From an uncultured Denitrobacterium sp. (GTDB lineage Bacteria; Actinomycetota; Coriobacteriia; Coriobacteriales; Eggerthellaceae): a DNA stretch of 53,497 bases. The notes beneath the pieces are model-generated. The model was given only the letters and a program-made list of their open reading frames with translations. It was not told where the DNA came from and searched no databases. The DNA is taken from positions 1-53,497 of the forward strand of contig CAJOOG010000032.1 of assembly GCA_905236045.1 (NCBI GenBank), given 5' to 3'. This document shows, piece after piece, positions 37,182 to 46,238 of this stretch (position 1 is the first letter of the stretch; each line of letters opens with the position of its first letter). The position numbers were made by a program, and so were the translations under genes.

Positions 37182-38042
37182 TCAGAGAGCGCGTATGACC
37201 TCGGGCAGCGCCTCCGCCACGTCTTCCGCCGCCACGCTGACGTCGCCAAGGCGCTCTGCCGCCGCCACTCCTGCGCGGGCATGGAGGGTGCAGCCCAGCA
37301 CGCACGCCTCGAAAGCCGAAACGCCTTGCGCGAGCAGGGCGCCGATTGCGCCCGCGAGCACATCGCCCGTTCCCGCCTTCGCCAGCGCGACCGTGCCTTC
37401 CGTCATGCAGTACCCGCGCTGCCCGTCGCAGATATACGTGTCGGGGCCCTTCAGCGCCACCACCATGCCATACGCCTGCGTCAACGCGCCGGCAAGCGCC
37501 TCGAGGTCGAGGCCTTCACCTGCATCCAGCCCGCGGGCAAGACGCGCCGCCTCCCCGCCATGGGGCGTTGCCACCGTCACGAGCCCGGCACGCGCACGCC
37601 GAACGCACAACTCGCGCATCGCGGGCGAAGCGAGGGCGCCCAAAGCCCCGCCGTCCACCAGAACCGGAGCCTTCGCCCCTTCCAGAACACGCTCCAGCAC
37701 CTCGGCTGTCGCCGCATCCCGCACATCGAAGCCGCTCCCCACGACCATCGCCCTGGGATGCGCTTCATCCAGATCGCGCTCGTCTTCGGCGTGCCACGCA
37801 TCGAAGGGACGCACGACCACGGAAGCTCGATACGCTTGCAGAAGGGGCACCGCGGCGGGATCGGTGAACACTTCCGTGTACCCGGCTCCCGCCCGCTGAC
37901 TCGCCACCGCCGCCAAACACGCCGCGCCGGGATAGGTGCCACTCCCCGCGAACAGCTGCAATCTGCCCCGGGTGTACTTGTTAGCATCCGCCGCCGCACG
38001 CGGCATCAGCGCCGCAATCTCCTCTTCGCTGTAGGTCTCCAT
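37182..38042 (-). CDS. nnrD: ADP-dependent NAD(P)H-hydrate dehydratase
   Basis: A 286-residue carbohydrate-kinase-like (YjeF C-terminal type) enzyme that repairs hydrated NAD(P)H using ADP. Visible: RGRLQLFAGSGTYPGAA at the N-terminus, VLVDGGAL, TPHGGEAARL and the nucleotide/catalytic loop LAKAGTGDVLAG. The YjeF N-terminal epimerase half is not part of this protein. I chose ATG 38042 with GGAGG upstream. It follows acpS by 62 bp, a pairing seen in many bacteria. Confidence 0.9.
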   Translation of the reverse strand: METYSEEEIAALMPRAAADANKYTRGRLQLFAGSGTYPGAACLAAVASQRAGAGYTEVFTDPAAVPLLQAYRASVVVRPFDAWHAEDERDLDEAHPRAMVVGSGFDVRDAATAEVLERVLEGAKAPVLVDGGALGALASPAMRELCVRRARAGLVTVATPHGGEAARLARGLDAGEGLDLEALAGALTQAYGMVVALKGPDTYICDGQRGYCMTEGTVALAKAGTGDVLAGAIGALLAQGVSAFEACVLGCTLHARAGVAAAERLGDVSVAAEDVAEALPEVIRAL

Positions 38043-38104
38043 CAATCCGTCCTCCCTCGAGACGCCTCCACGCACCGTCGCATGCACCTGGGACGGCGAG
38101 CAGC

Positions 38105-38668
38105 CTAAAGCCCATCGCCCTCGCCCGGCTCTTCGGGCCGGCGCACGGGCAGGTCATCGAGCAGGCTGCGGGTCTCCTTGAATTGACGCGCAAGTTCCAC
38201 CATGGGATCCGTGCGCCTGATCTGCGCCTGAACGCTTTCCTCGGTAATGGCCATCGCGCAGGCCACGGCATCGGTGTGGGTGAACGAGAGCGAAAGCGGA
38301 ATCTCGCGCACTCCCAGATCCGCAGCCACCTCCGCGGCCCGACGATGCAGCTTGACCATCGGACGGCCGGCGGGATTACGCTCCACTTCCACATCGGCGG
38401 GGGCGATGCCGCGCGCAAAGCCGGTCCCCAACGCCTTCAGCACGGCCTCCTTGGCGGCGAAGCGAGTCGCATAGTGCGCATGCGGCAGCGCCGTGCCTTC
38501 GCAGTAAGTTCGTTCGCCCTCGGTGTAGACACGCCGGAAGAAGGCCGGCGAGCGCTCCGCGATTCGCTTCATCCGCTCGATCGACACGATGTCGACACCT
38601 AGGCCCACACCGCCTTCGATGCTCTGCGGCTCCCGCTCTTCTTCGGTCGTCTGCGCCTCTTCGGCCAC
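38105..38668 (-). CDS. acpS: Holo-[acyl-carrier-protein] synthase with terminal extensions
   Basis: A 187-residue phosphopantetheinyl transferase moving the 4'-phosphopantetheine arm of CoA to ACP. Motifs: VGLGVDIVSIERM (metal aspartate) and TRFAAKEAVLKALG (catalytic KExxxK). The usual AcpS is about 120-130 residues; this one has about 20 extra at the start and about 45 at the end (PMVELARQFKETRSLLDDLPV). The start is GTG 38668 with GAGGA upstream. It lies 57 bp after glmS. Confidence 0.9.
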   Translation of the reverse strand: MAEEAQTTEEEREPQSIEGGVGLGVDIVSIERMKRIAERSPAFFRRVYTEGERTYCEGTALPHAHYATRFAAKEAVLKALGTGFARGIAPADVEVERNPAGRPMVKLHRRAAEVAADLGVREIPLSLSFTHTDAVACAMAITEESVQAQIRRTDPMVELARQFKETRSLLDDLPVRRPEEPGEGDGL

Positions 38669-38725
38669 TCTCGCATCCTCCTCGTTTCAGCGCCGTCGGC
38701 TGCCGGCAGCCACGCTTCCCACGCC

Positions 38726-40549
38726 TTACTCCACCGTCACCGATTTCGCCAGATTGCGCGGATGGTCGACATCGCAGCCCCGTGCAATCGCGATGGCGCG
38801 GGCGAACAGCTGCAGGGGCACGCTCACGGTTATGGCGCTGAAGGCGTCGCGGACCTTCGGCACGAAGATCACGTGGTCGGCGTGCTTGATTATCTCCTCG
38901 TCGCCCTCGGTGGCCACGGCCACGATGAGCGCCCCGCGAGTGCGGCTTTCCCGGATGTTCGAGATGACTTTGCCGTAGACCGGCGACTGCGTGGCGACGG
39001 CTATCACGGGGAATCCCTCGGACAAAAGCGCGATCGGTCCGTGTTTCATCTCGCCTGCAGGGTACGCCTCGGCATGCAGGTAGCTGATCTCCTTCAGCTT
39101 CAACGCGCCCTCGTAAGAGATGGCGCTGCCCATCCCGCGTCCGATGAAGAAAGCGCTCGTGGCGTCTTTGCAGGCCTGCGCCGCCTCCTCTATCGCCGTC
39201 GTGTCGGAGAGGATGCGCTCGATCTGCTCGGCAGTGTCGGCCAGCTCGCGGAACAGCAGCCGCGTCTGCGCGACCGTCATCTTGCCCTTAGCCTGCGCGA
39301 GCACCATCGAAAGCAGCGTTAGGGAAACGACCTGGCCCAGGAAGCTCTTGGTGCTGGCAACCGCTATCTCCTTGTTGGCCTTGGTGTAGATGACGCCATC
39401 GGATTCGCGCGCAACCGGGCTGCCTATGACGTTGGTGATGCCGAAGACCTTGCCGCCCTTGATACGCGCCTCGCTGATGGCCGCCAACGTGTCGGCGGTC
39501 TCCCCCGATTGCGACACGGCGACGACCAGCGTGGTCGGCGTGATGATGGGGTTGCGGTAGCGGAATTCGCTTGCCACTTCCACCGTGACGGGAATGCGCG
39601 CCCACGACTCGATGAGCTGCTTGGCAACTAAACCTGCATGGTAGCTGGTCCCGCAGGCGATGATGCAAACGCGATCTACGAGCTGAAGCTCCTCGAGCGA
39701 CATCCCCAGTTCGTCGATTTTCAACACGCCGCGGACCATGCGCCCCGCCAGCGTATCGCGCACGACGCGAGGCTGTTCGTGGATTTCCTTCAGCATGAAA
39801 TCGGGGTAGCCGCCCTTCTCCGCGACGTCGATGTCCCAATCCACGTGCATGAACTCGGGCTCGATCGGCTCGCCGTTGTCGTCGAAATAGCGGATGCCCT
39901 GCGCATCCAGGGAGGCGAATTGCCGGTCCCCGAGCACCACGACATCGCGGCTCGCTCGGATGACCGCGATGATGTCGCTGGCCACGTAGCTGCCGTCTTT
40001 CCCATGCGCCAGCACGATGGGGCTGTCCTGCCGCGTGACCACGATTCGCCCGGGCTCCTGTGCGCAGGTGACGGCCAATCCGTAGCTGCCGACCAGCTGA
40101 TGGGCCGCATGGCGCACCGCGGCGAGCAAGTCGTCCTCGTAGGCATCCTCCACGAGATGCGCCACGACCTCGGTATCGGTATCGCTCGCAAACTGGTGGC
40201 CCCGCGCCGCCAGCTGCTCGCGCAGCTCGGCGAAGTTCTCGATGATGCCGTTGTGGACCAGCGCGATGTCGCCCAGGCAGGAACACTGCGGGTGCGCATT
40301 GCGCTCGCTCGGCGTGCCGTGCGTGGCCCAGCGAGTGTGCCCGATACCGCACGTGGAAGCGGGTGCGAGCCCCTCGCAAGCACGGGCGAGCTCGCCCACT
40401 TTGCCCGTGCGGCGCACGATGGAGAGGCCGTCTTCGACTTGCACGGCCACTCCCGCGGAGTCGTAGCCGCGATACTCCAGACGCTGCAGCCCCTCGATGA
40501 GGATATCGACGGCCGGTTCGGTACCGGTATAACCCACTATGCCGCACAT
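38726..40549 (-). CDS. glmS: Glutamine-fructose-6-phosphate aminotransferase (isomerizing)
   Basis: A 607-residue enzyme making glucosamine-6-phosphate for peptidoglycan. The N-terminal glutaminase starts MCGIVGYTG (catalytic C2) with HTRWATHG; two SIS domains carry ACGTSYHAG, VSQSGETADT and FFIGRGMG; it ends HPRNLAKSVTVE, the invariant C-terminal signature. A TAGAAT -10-like hexamer lies at 40587-40592 (minus), and AAGGAAG precedes the ATG 40549. No glmS ribozyme sequence was recognised in the 225-bp upstream gap. Confidence 0.97.
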   Translation of the reverse strand: MCGIVGYTGTEPAVDILIEGLQRLEYRGYDSAGVAVQVEDGLSIVRRTGKVGELARACEGLAPASTCGIGHTRWATHGTPSERNAHPQCSCLGDIALVHNGIIENFAELREQLAARGHQFASDTDTEVVAHLVEDAYEDDLLAAVRHAAHQLVGSYGLAVTCAQEPGRIVVTRQDSPIVLAHGKDGSYVASDIIAVIRASRDVVVLGDRQFASLDAQGIRYFDDNGEPIEPEFMHVDWDIDVAEKGGYPDFMLKEIHEQPRVVRDTLAGRMVRGVLKIDELGMSLEELQLVDRVCIIACGTSYHAGLVAKQLIESWARIPVTVEVASEFRYRNPIITPTTLVVAVSQSGETADTLAAISEARIKGGKVFGITNVIGSPVARESDGVIYTKANKEIAVASTKSFLGQVVSLTLLSMVLAQAKGKMTVAQTRLLFRELADTAEQIERILSDTTAIEEAAQACKDATSAFFIGRGMGSAISYEGALKLKEISYLHAEAYPAGEMKHGPIALLSEGFPVIAVATQSPVYGKVISNIRESRTRGALIVAVATEGDEEIIKHADHVIFVPKVRDAFSAITVSVPLQLFARAIAIARGCDVDHPRNLAKSVTVE

Positions 40550-40729
40550 GCGCAGCTTCCTTTCGACAACGAGAATCGTGAAGCCCATTCTAACAGGGAG
40601 GGCCGCGCCGCGCCCGCGCTTCCACCTCTTGAACACTCCGAGCGCGAGCGGGCGCGGGATCGTGCGAGAGACCGCGCGACAGCGCGTCCGTTGGCGGAGG
40701 CGCGCCGGGGCTTGCCGCATCGCCCGCGT

Positions 40730-40735
40730 TATACT
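40730..40735 (+). promoter_or_regulatory. -10 candidate (TATACT) of the alcohol dehydrogenase gene
   Basis: TATACT 39 bp upstream of the ATG at 40775, inside an otherwise very GC-rich divergent gap. No -35 at normal spacing. Confidence 0.4.
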
Positions 40736-40774
40736 GAGTGCAGAAATCGACCACAGCCCCCGGAAGGACGCATC

Positions 40775-41947
40775 ATGGAAGACTTCGAGTTCGAATCGCC
40801 CACCCATTTCGTCTTCGGCCGCCACGCCGAATCGAAGGTCGGCGAGCAGCTGGCCGCACGCGGCGCCAAACGCGTGCTCGTCCACTTCGGTGGAAAGAGC
40901 GCGCTGGAAAGCGGGTTGATCGACCGAGTATCCGCCTCGCTCGACGCTTCGGGCGTCTCCTCGGTGATGCTCGGCGGCGTGCGCCCGAATCCGCAGATAA
41001 ACCTGGCGCGCGAGGGAGCCGCCCTGGCGAAACGCGAAGGCGTGGATTGGGTCCTGGCCGTGGGCGGCGGGTCGGTGATCGACAGCGCGAAGGCCATCGC
41101 CCTGGGCGCCTGCTACGATGGCGACGTGTGGGACTTCTACGCCACGAAGCAGGATGCGACCGCCGCACTGCCCATCGCCGTGGTGCTGACCATTCCCGCA
41201 GCGGGCAGCGAGGCCAGCATGAACTCGGTCCTCAGCAACGACGATGAGGGGCGCAAGACCGGGTATGGCCGCGACATCCTCCGTCCGCGCATCTCCTTCA
41301 TGAATCCGGAGCTCACCTTCACCCTGCCGCCCTACCAGAGCGCGGCGGGCATGACCGACATGTACGCGCACCTGCTCGAACGCTTCTTCGATGACAGGGG
41401 CAACGTGCCGGTCACCGATAACCTGAATCTCTCGCTGATGAAGACCATCCGCGCAGAGGCCCCGCGCGTGATGGCCGAGCCCGACAACTACGATGCACGC
41501 GCGAACATCATGTGGGCGGGCATGCTCTGCCACAACGGCATCGCAGGGGCGGGGCGGCACGCCGACTGGGCCACGCACGGGCTCGAGCACGAGCTTTCCG
41601 CGCTGGACCCGCAGATTACCCACGGGGCGGGGTTGGCCGTGCTCTTCCCCGCCTGGATGGAGTACGTCTACCCCAACAACCCCGCACGGTTCATCCAATA
41701 CGGAGCGGAAGTCTTCGGGCTCACCCCGACGGGCGACGTGAACGCCGACGTCTACAACGCCATCGACGAGACGCGTGCGTTCTTCGCCAGTCTGGGCATG
41801 CCCACCTCGCTCGAGGAGCTCGGCGTGCACGAAGAGGACATCGAGCGAATGATTCCGACGCTGCACGAGAACAAAGGCGAGCCGTTCGGCAGCTTCATGC
41901 AGCTGACGATGGACGATGCCCGCGAGATTTACAAGCTGGCGCTCTAA
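40775..41947 (+). CDS. Iron-containing alcohol dehydrogenase (BDH/YqhD type)
   Basis: A 390-residue group III dehydrogenase. It opens FEFESPTHFVFG; the NAD(P) loop is VLAVGGGSVIDSAKAIA, and metal ligands are D and H in MTDMYAHLLE (about 190-200) and histidines in THGLEHELSA and ITHGAGLA. TIPAAGSEAS is typical of the butanol dehydrogenase/YqhD branch, usually NADPH-dependent reduction of aldehydes. The start has GGAAGGA upstream. It is a single gene, convergent with the acidic ORF and mrp. Confidence 0.93.
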   Translation: MEDFEFESPTHFVFGRHAESKVGEQLAARGAKRVLVHFGGKSALESGLIDRVSASLDASGVSSVMLGGVRPNPQINLAREGAALAKREGVDWVLAVGGGSVIDSAKAIALGACYDGDVWDFYATKQDATAALPIAVVLTIPAAGSEASMNSVLSNDDEGRKTGYGRDILRPRISFMNPELTFTLPPYQSAAGMTDMYAHLLERFFDDRGNVPVTDNLNLSLMKTIRAEAPRVMAEPDNYDARANIMWAGMLCHNGIAGAGRHADWATHGLEHELSALDPQITHGAGLAVLFPAWMEYVYPNNPARFIQYGAEVFGLTPTGDVNADVYNAIDETRAFFASLGMPTSLEELGVHEEDIERMIPTLHENKGEPFGSFMQLTMDDAREIYKLAL

Positions 41948-42135
41948 CGCCAGGGATCTTCCTCGAAGAGGGGATCGCTTGCCGGCTGGTCGTGAAAATC
42001 GGTATAGGGATCGTAACCGTCATCGTCCTCGTCGATCGCGCGGACGGGCTGCTTGCCCGCGGCCGCGGAGGGGGAGGCCCCGGAATCCGGGGCCTCCCCC
42101 GATTCGACGATACGGGCGTCTCTATCGAGCGTCAC
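41944..42135 (-). CDS. Small acidic protein after mrp (hypothetical)
   Basis: A 63-codon frame starting GTG 42135, four bases after the mrp stop and ending 4 bp inside the convergent dehydrogenase gene. Its second half is very acidic (AIDEDDDGYDPYTDFHD...FEEDPWR) with codon third positions rich in G/C, as in real genes here. Against it: no ribosome site and a 31-bp palindrome inside its first half (42070-42100). It could be a coupled short gene or chance. Confidence 0.4.
   Translation of the reverse strand: MTLDRDARIVESGEAPDSGASPSAAAGKQPVRAIDEDDDGYDPYTDFHDQPASDPLFEEDPWR
42070..42100. terminator. 15-bp perfect palindrome between convergent genes
   Basis: GGGGGAGGCCCCGGA and TCCGGGGCCTCCCCC flank one base. 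As RNA either strand forms a very stable hairpin. It is 40 bp past the mrp stop and 123 bp past the dehydrogenase stop. There is no U-run, as in many actinobacterial terminators. Probably a bidirectional terminator. Confidence 0.6.
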
Positions 42136-42139
42136 GGGG

Positions 42140-42994
42140 CTACTCGGCCGCTGCAAGCGCCTTGTCGACCGACTCGATAATCGGGTCGAGGGCGCCCGCC
42201 ACATCGTATTCCTCCACCTTGCCGGCATCACACAGCGCGGCGAACTCGGGGTCGATGGGCAGCGTGGCGTAGGCGGGGATCTTATAGCGCTCGGCCACTT
42301 CCTTGCCCTGCGGTTTGCCGAAGATGTAGTGTTTTTCGCCACAATGCCGGCAGGTGTAGTACGCCATGTTCTCCACCAGTCCGAGCGTGGGAACGTTCAG
42401 GTCGTCGGCAAGATGCACCGCCTTGCCCACGATCATGGCCACGAGCTCCTGCGGAGCGCTGACGGTGACGATGCCGTCGATGGGCAGATTCTGGAAAACC
42501 GTCAGCAGCACATCGGAAGTTCCCGGGGGCATGTCCACGAACAGGTAGTCGATCTCGCCCCAATTCACCTCGTTGAAGAACTGCTTGATGGCGTTGGACA
42601 CGACCGGTCCGCGCCAGGCGACCGGCATGTCGTCTTCGGGAAGCATCAGGTTGGTGGAGATGATCTTGATGCCGCTCTGGGTCTGGGCGGGGATGATGCC
42701 GTCCTGGTCGGCGGTAAGGGGGTTGGAGATGCCGAAGGCCTTGGGAATGCTCGGTCCGGTGACGTCCGCATCGAGGATGCCCACCTTGTTTCCCCGCCTC
42801 TGGGCCTCGCTGGCGAGCAGGCTGGTGACAAGCGACTTGCCCACGCCGCCCTTGCCGGAGACCACGCCGATGACATGCTCGATGCGGGAATTCTTATTGG
42901 GCTCCAAGACCGCCGGGCCGCTCGGCGCACCTCCGCCGCAGCCCTCCTGGAGCATCCGCTTCTCTTCTTCTGTGAGTTCTGGCTGATCTGCCAT
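42140..42994 (-). CDS. apbC: Mrp/ApbC-type P-loop iron-sulfur carrier ATPase
   Basis: A 284-residue member of the Mrp/NBP35 group: deviant Walker A VVSGKGGVGKS at about 44-54, Walker B DYLFVDMPPGTSD, and the CxxC pair in YTCRHCGEKH that binds a bridging 4Fe-4S cluster between subunits. It also has an N-terminal cysteine in EGCGGG, as in NBP35-type forms. Its role is iron-sulfur cluster delivery. A promoter (TTGGGA-16-TACCAT) lies upstream. Confidence 0.93.
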   Translation of the reverse strand: MADQPELTEEEKRMLQEGCGGGAPSGPAVLEPNKNSRIEHVIGVVSGKGGVGKSLVTSLLASEAQRRGNKVGILDADVTGPSIPKAFGISNPLTADQDGIIPAQTQSGIKIISTNLMLPEDDMPVAWRGPVVSNAIKQFFNEVNWGEIDYLFVDMPPGTSDVLLTVFQNLPIDGIVTVSAPQELVAMIVGKAVHLADDLNVPTLGLVENMAYYTCRHCGEKHYIFGKPQGKEVAERYKIPAYATLPIDPEFAALCDAGKVEEYDVAGALDPIIESVDKALAAAE

Positions 42995-43037
42995 GACGCC
43001 TTCTTTCGTCGAGTATGCTTTCTCGCTTCAGGGGGGA

Positions 43038-43065
43038 ATGGTAGCACATGAAACCAGACTCCCAA
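43038..43065 (-). promoter_or_regulatory. Promoter candidate of apbC/mrp
   Basis: On the minus strand TTGGGA (43060-43065), 16-bp spacer, TACCAT (43038-43043); four of six matches in each box. The start would be about 37 bp before the ATG. Confidence 0.45.
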
Positions 43066-43135
43066 GCTCTTTTGTTTCGGACCCGTCAGGTGGGCGTCGG
43101 GTACCAGCGGGGCAAGTGCCGAGGCCCATCGGGCG

Positions 43136-43819
43136 TCAGAGCCCAAGGGCGTATTTGCTCTTTACCCGCTCGAGCTTGCGGCGCAGGGGCACGTAGAGCG
43201 CCAACAGGAAGACCACGGTCGATACGCCGTGCAGGGCATCCCACGGAAAAGCCGCCGCATAGACGGCGACAAACCCCGCCGCATCTTGAGGATGGAAGAA
43301 GCCGATGATGGACCAGCCGTTCAGGAGCAACCCGAAGAGCAGCCCGCTCGCGAAACCGTAAGCGCACACCGCCGGCGTCTTCTCCAGCCAGCCCAGCTGG
43401 TAAAACACGCCCGCCAGATACCCTATGAGCCCCCAGGCGTACATCTGCCAGGGAGTCCACGCCCCTTGCCCGAAGAAGAAGTTCGACGCCAACGCAGCCA
43501 GGGCGCCCACCATAAATCCGCTCGCCCGCCCGAAAACCGCGCCCGCCGTTATGGCCAAGGCGGAAACGGGTTTGAAATCGGGAAGAGGAGCGCAGAGGAT
43601 GCGACCCGCCGCTGCGGCGGCAGCCAGCACCGCCACGGGCATAACGTCTCTGAGCCGAGGACGGGAGCGCTCCCAAGCCGCGAAGAGAAGCGCAAGCGAG
43701 GCGAGCGCGACCAATGCCGAAAGCAGCGCCGCCTGCTCGATACCGCAGACCGCGCAGACCGCCAGGGCCGCAGGCGTCGCCACCAGAGCCGCCACCTCCA
43801 CTGCGAGACGCGCGTTCAT
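43136..43819 (-). CDS. ECF transporter S component (substrate-binding membrane subunit)
   Basis: A 227-residue protein with six helices after MNARLAVEVAALVATPAAL. The stretch DFKPVSALAITAGAVFGRASGFMVGALAALASNFFFGQG...PWQMYAWGLIGYLAGVFY is typical of a group of S components often found near DUF4430 and prenyltransferase-repeat proteins; related CbrT proteins carry cobalamin. It ends in a basic tail (RRKLERVKSKYALGL). Its ATG overlaps the EcfA stop by 4 bp. The substrate is inferred as a cobamide from the operon, not proven. Confidence 0.85.
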   Translation of the reverse strand: MNARLAVEVAALVATPAALAVCAVCGIEQAALLSALVALASLALLFAAWERSRPRLRDVMPVAVLAAAAAAGRILCAPLPDFKPVSALAITAGAVFGRASGFMVGALAALASNFFFGQGAWTPWQMYAWGLIGYLAGVFYQLGWLEKTPAVCAYGFASGLLFGLLLNGWSIIGFFHPQDAAGFVAVYAAAFPWDALHGVSTVVFLLALYVPLRRKLERVKSKYALGL

Positions 43820-45366
43820 CGGGACCCATCCCCTCTGCGCTCCCGCGTCGCGAAACCCTCCGCCTTCGGCAGATCCGATGCAGCGGAATCCAGCGCGAGG
43901 GCACCGTAGAGACGGCATCGCTCGTGGGGACGGTAGATGAAATTATCGTGGAAGAAGGCCTCCACGGGCTGCGCGCATGCCACTTGCCCGTCGAAGAGCA
44001 TCGCCACCTCGTCGGCGCAGACGCGTGCGAAATCCACATCATGCGTGGCGAAGACCACGGCGACCCCCTCCGCGGCAAGCCCGCGCAGCTTGCGGGCCAT
44101 TTCCGCCGCCGCATGCGCATCGAGTCCCTTCGCCGGCTCGTCGAGCAGCAGCAAGCGCGGTCGGCACAGCATCAGCTTGGCGAATGCGAGGTTCTGCTGC
44201 TGGCCTCCCGAGAGGTCGTAAGGATGCTGCGACAACGCCTCCTCCAGCCCGAAACGTCGGGCCGCATCGAGCTCTTCCTCCTGCGAGTAGCCGCACCGTC
44301 GCGCCCATTCGTGAAGCTCCTCCGACACGGAATCGCACATGAACAGCGCCCGTGGGTCTTGGGGCATGAGCGCCTGGCAGGCCGCCAGGGCGTTGCGGAT
44401 CTTCCCGCGGGCCAGGGGCAACACGCCCGCCAGCGTGGCGAGCAGCGTGCTCTTGCCGCAACCGTTGCCTCCCACAACCGCCATCACGCTTCCCGCATGC
44501 ACCGACAGATCCGCTCCGCGCAGCACCCAATCGTCTTCGCGTCCGTAGCGCACGTAGGCGTCCCGCAGCTCGATCGCGGCCTGTCCCGCCATGCCACGAC
44601 CGGGCGAGGCGGACGGCGCGGGCGCAAGTGCAGCGGGCTCGGGGGCAGCGGGCTCGGCACCAGAATCCCGCCCGTCCCCTTCCCAACAAGCAAGAGGGGG
44701 TAAAGCCGCAAGCTCCACCTGCGCATTCGCATAAGGCTCGTAGATCTCGGGCGCATGCGTGGCAACCAGGACCGTGCAGCCCGAGTCCTGGTTCATAGCC
44801 CCCAGCAATGCGACGAACTGTCCGCGGGCATGGGGATCCAGCTGCGCGGTCGGCTCATCGAGCAGCAGCAGCTCGGGGCGCAGCGCCACCACCGCGGCAA
44901 GGTTCACCAGCTGCATCTGTCCGCCCGACAGGCTCGCGGTCTTGCGCCTCATCAGGAACTCTATGCCGAAGTAATGCGCGACTTCGGCCACTCGTCGGCG
45001 CATCCGCCCGCACTCCATGCCCGCATTCTCCAGCCCCAAGGCAAGCTCATGCCAGACGCTATCGCATACGATCTGGTCGGCGGGATTCTGGAACACGAAC
45101 CCTATCCGCTGCGCGGCGACCCTCAGTACGCCAACGCGCCGCCCCGCCGGCGCCAAATCGGGATGAAGACACCTGAGCAGCGTGGTCTTGCCGCTCCCCG
45201 TGCCACCCGTCACCGTGCAGAACGCACCTTCCTCCAAGGTGAAGCTCACGTCCCGAAGAGCGGGCGGGGCGGACATGCCGACGGCGGCAGACGTGGAAGG
45301 CCGAACATTCACCGCGGGTTCCGGATAGGAGAAGCCGAAACCCCGGGCTTCTACCGCAGGCGCCAT
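43816..45366 (-). CDS. Fused ECF transporter ATPase (EcfA-EcfA' in one chain)
   Basis: A 516-residue protein with two ABC ATPase domains: the first with Walker A GGTGSGKTT (54-62), Q-loop FVFQNPADQIV, LSGGQ 147-151, LLLLDEP; an Ala/Pro linker (about 235-260); the second with GGNGCGKST (299-307), LSGGQ 385-389, LLLLDEP. FQNPADQ is typical of ECF ATPases. It powers uptake with EcfT and EcfS. The start ATG 45366 has AAGGAGG and overlaps the end of ecfT by 16 bp. Confidence 0.92.
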   Translation of the reverse strand: MAPAVEARGFGFSYPEPAVNVRPSTSAAVGMSAPPALRDVSFTLEEGAFCTVTGGTGSGKTTLLRCLHPDLAPAGRRVGVLRVAAQRIGFVFQNPADQIVCDSVWHELALGLENAGMECGRMRRRVAEVAHYFGIEFLMRRKTASLSGGQMQLVNLAAVVALRPELLLLDEPTAQLDPHARGQFVALLGAMNQDSGCTVLVATHAPEIYEPYANAQVELAALPPLACWEGDGRDSGAEPAAPEPAALAPAPSASPGRGMAGQAAIELRDAYVRYGREDDWVLRGADLSVHAGSVMAVVGGNGCGKSTLLATLAGVLPLARGKIRNALAACQALMPQDPRALFMCDSVSEELHEWARRCGYSQEEELDAARRFGLEEALSQHPYDLSGGQQQNLAFAKLMLCRPRLLLLDEPAKGLDAHAAAEMARKLRGLAAEGVAVVFATHDVDFARVCADEVAMLFDGQVACAQPVEAFFHDNFIYRPHERCRLYGALALDSAASDLPKAEGFATRERRGDGSR

Positions 45367-46238
45367 AGCGACTCCTCCTTCAACATCAGGACCTCGGGCA
45401 GGACCAGCAGCAGCCCATAGCCGAGATAGGCCCACCAGGGCGCATACGGGCCCGCGATCGGATAGAACCAGAACGGCCCCGCATACACGACCAGGCAGAC
45501 CACGCACACCGCATCCAAGACGACGACAAGCACCAAGACCGCCGAATCCGCAGCACGCCACCCTCTGCGCCGATAGCTTGCAGGCCTCATGCCGCGCTCG
45601 AAACCGCGGGCCTTAAGGGAGTCGCTGCGGACGAGCGAATCCTCCATACCCCAGCCCACCAGCACCGTCATCGTGCGCATGAGCTCCGCCGTCTTCTCGC
45701 GTCGGGTCCGCGGCGCTGCCGCCGTGGCCGCCTGCTGCAAAGCCCGCACCCAACGGCCGCGCATCAGGAATTGCGGCACCAATCTCATCGTCTGCGAGAG
45801 CGCCAAGGCGACCGAAGGCATTTTGGGGCCCAGCAATGCCAGCATATCCTCGCTGTCCAGGCAAGCATCCAAAGTGAAGAACCATGTCACTATCGCAGCC
45901 AGCATGCCGCCCGCGCTTACCCCGAAGAGCAGCGCCTCCCCGTAGACGGCCCGTGCGCCCATGCGGAATAGCTCGGTCGAGCCGCTCGGCGAAAGAACGA
46001 GGTTCGCCGCCGCGACCAGGCAGGCAAGGCCCGCAACGCCCGCCATCAAGCGCAGGGACGCCCGCCATCCCCTCACGAGGACGCAGGCGCACAGGGCTCC
46101 TGCCGCCCCCAGCAGCACAAACACCGGCTGCATCGTCGCCATCGCGAGGATGACGACGGACGCGAAGTAAGCCGCGGGAACGCCCGGATGGTACAGCGCA
46201 AAGGGATTGCGCCCGCGGGAGGAGGCCGGCAAGGCCAT
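45351..46238 (-). CDS. ecfT: ECF transporter transmembrane subunit EcfT
   Basis: A 295-residue protein opening NPFALYHPGVPAAYFASVVI (the family NP...HP motif), with six or so helices and the cytoplasmic coupling helices: MRLVPQFLMRGRWV and SLKARGFERG, the latter holding the ARG motif that engages the ATPases. Its ATG directly follows the stop of the DUF4430 protein gene. Confidence 0.9.
   Translation of the reverse strand: MALPASSRGRNPFALYHPGVPAAYFASVVILAMATMQPVFVLLGAAGALCACVLVRGWRASLRLMAGVAGLACLVAAANLVLSPSGSTELFRMGARAVYGEALLFGVSAGGMLAAIVTWFFTLDACLDSEDMLALLGPKMPSVALALSQTMRLVPQFLMRGRWVRALQQAATAAAPRTRREKTAELMRTMTVLVGWGMEDSLVRSDSLKARGFERGMRPASYRRRGWRAADSAVLVLVVVLDAVCVVCLVVYAGPFWFYPIAGPYAPWWAYLGYGLLLVLPEVLMLKEESLWRLR

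Noticed and set aside
40550-40774. glmS ribozyme upstream of glmS
   Set aside because: The ribozyme core was not recognised, and it is mainly a Firmicutes feature.
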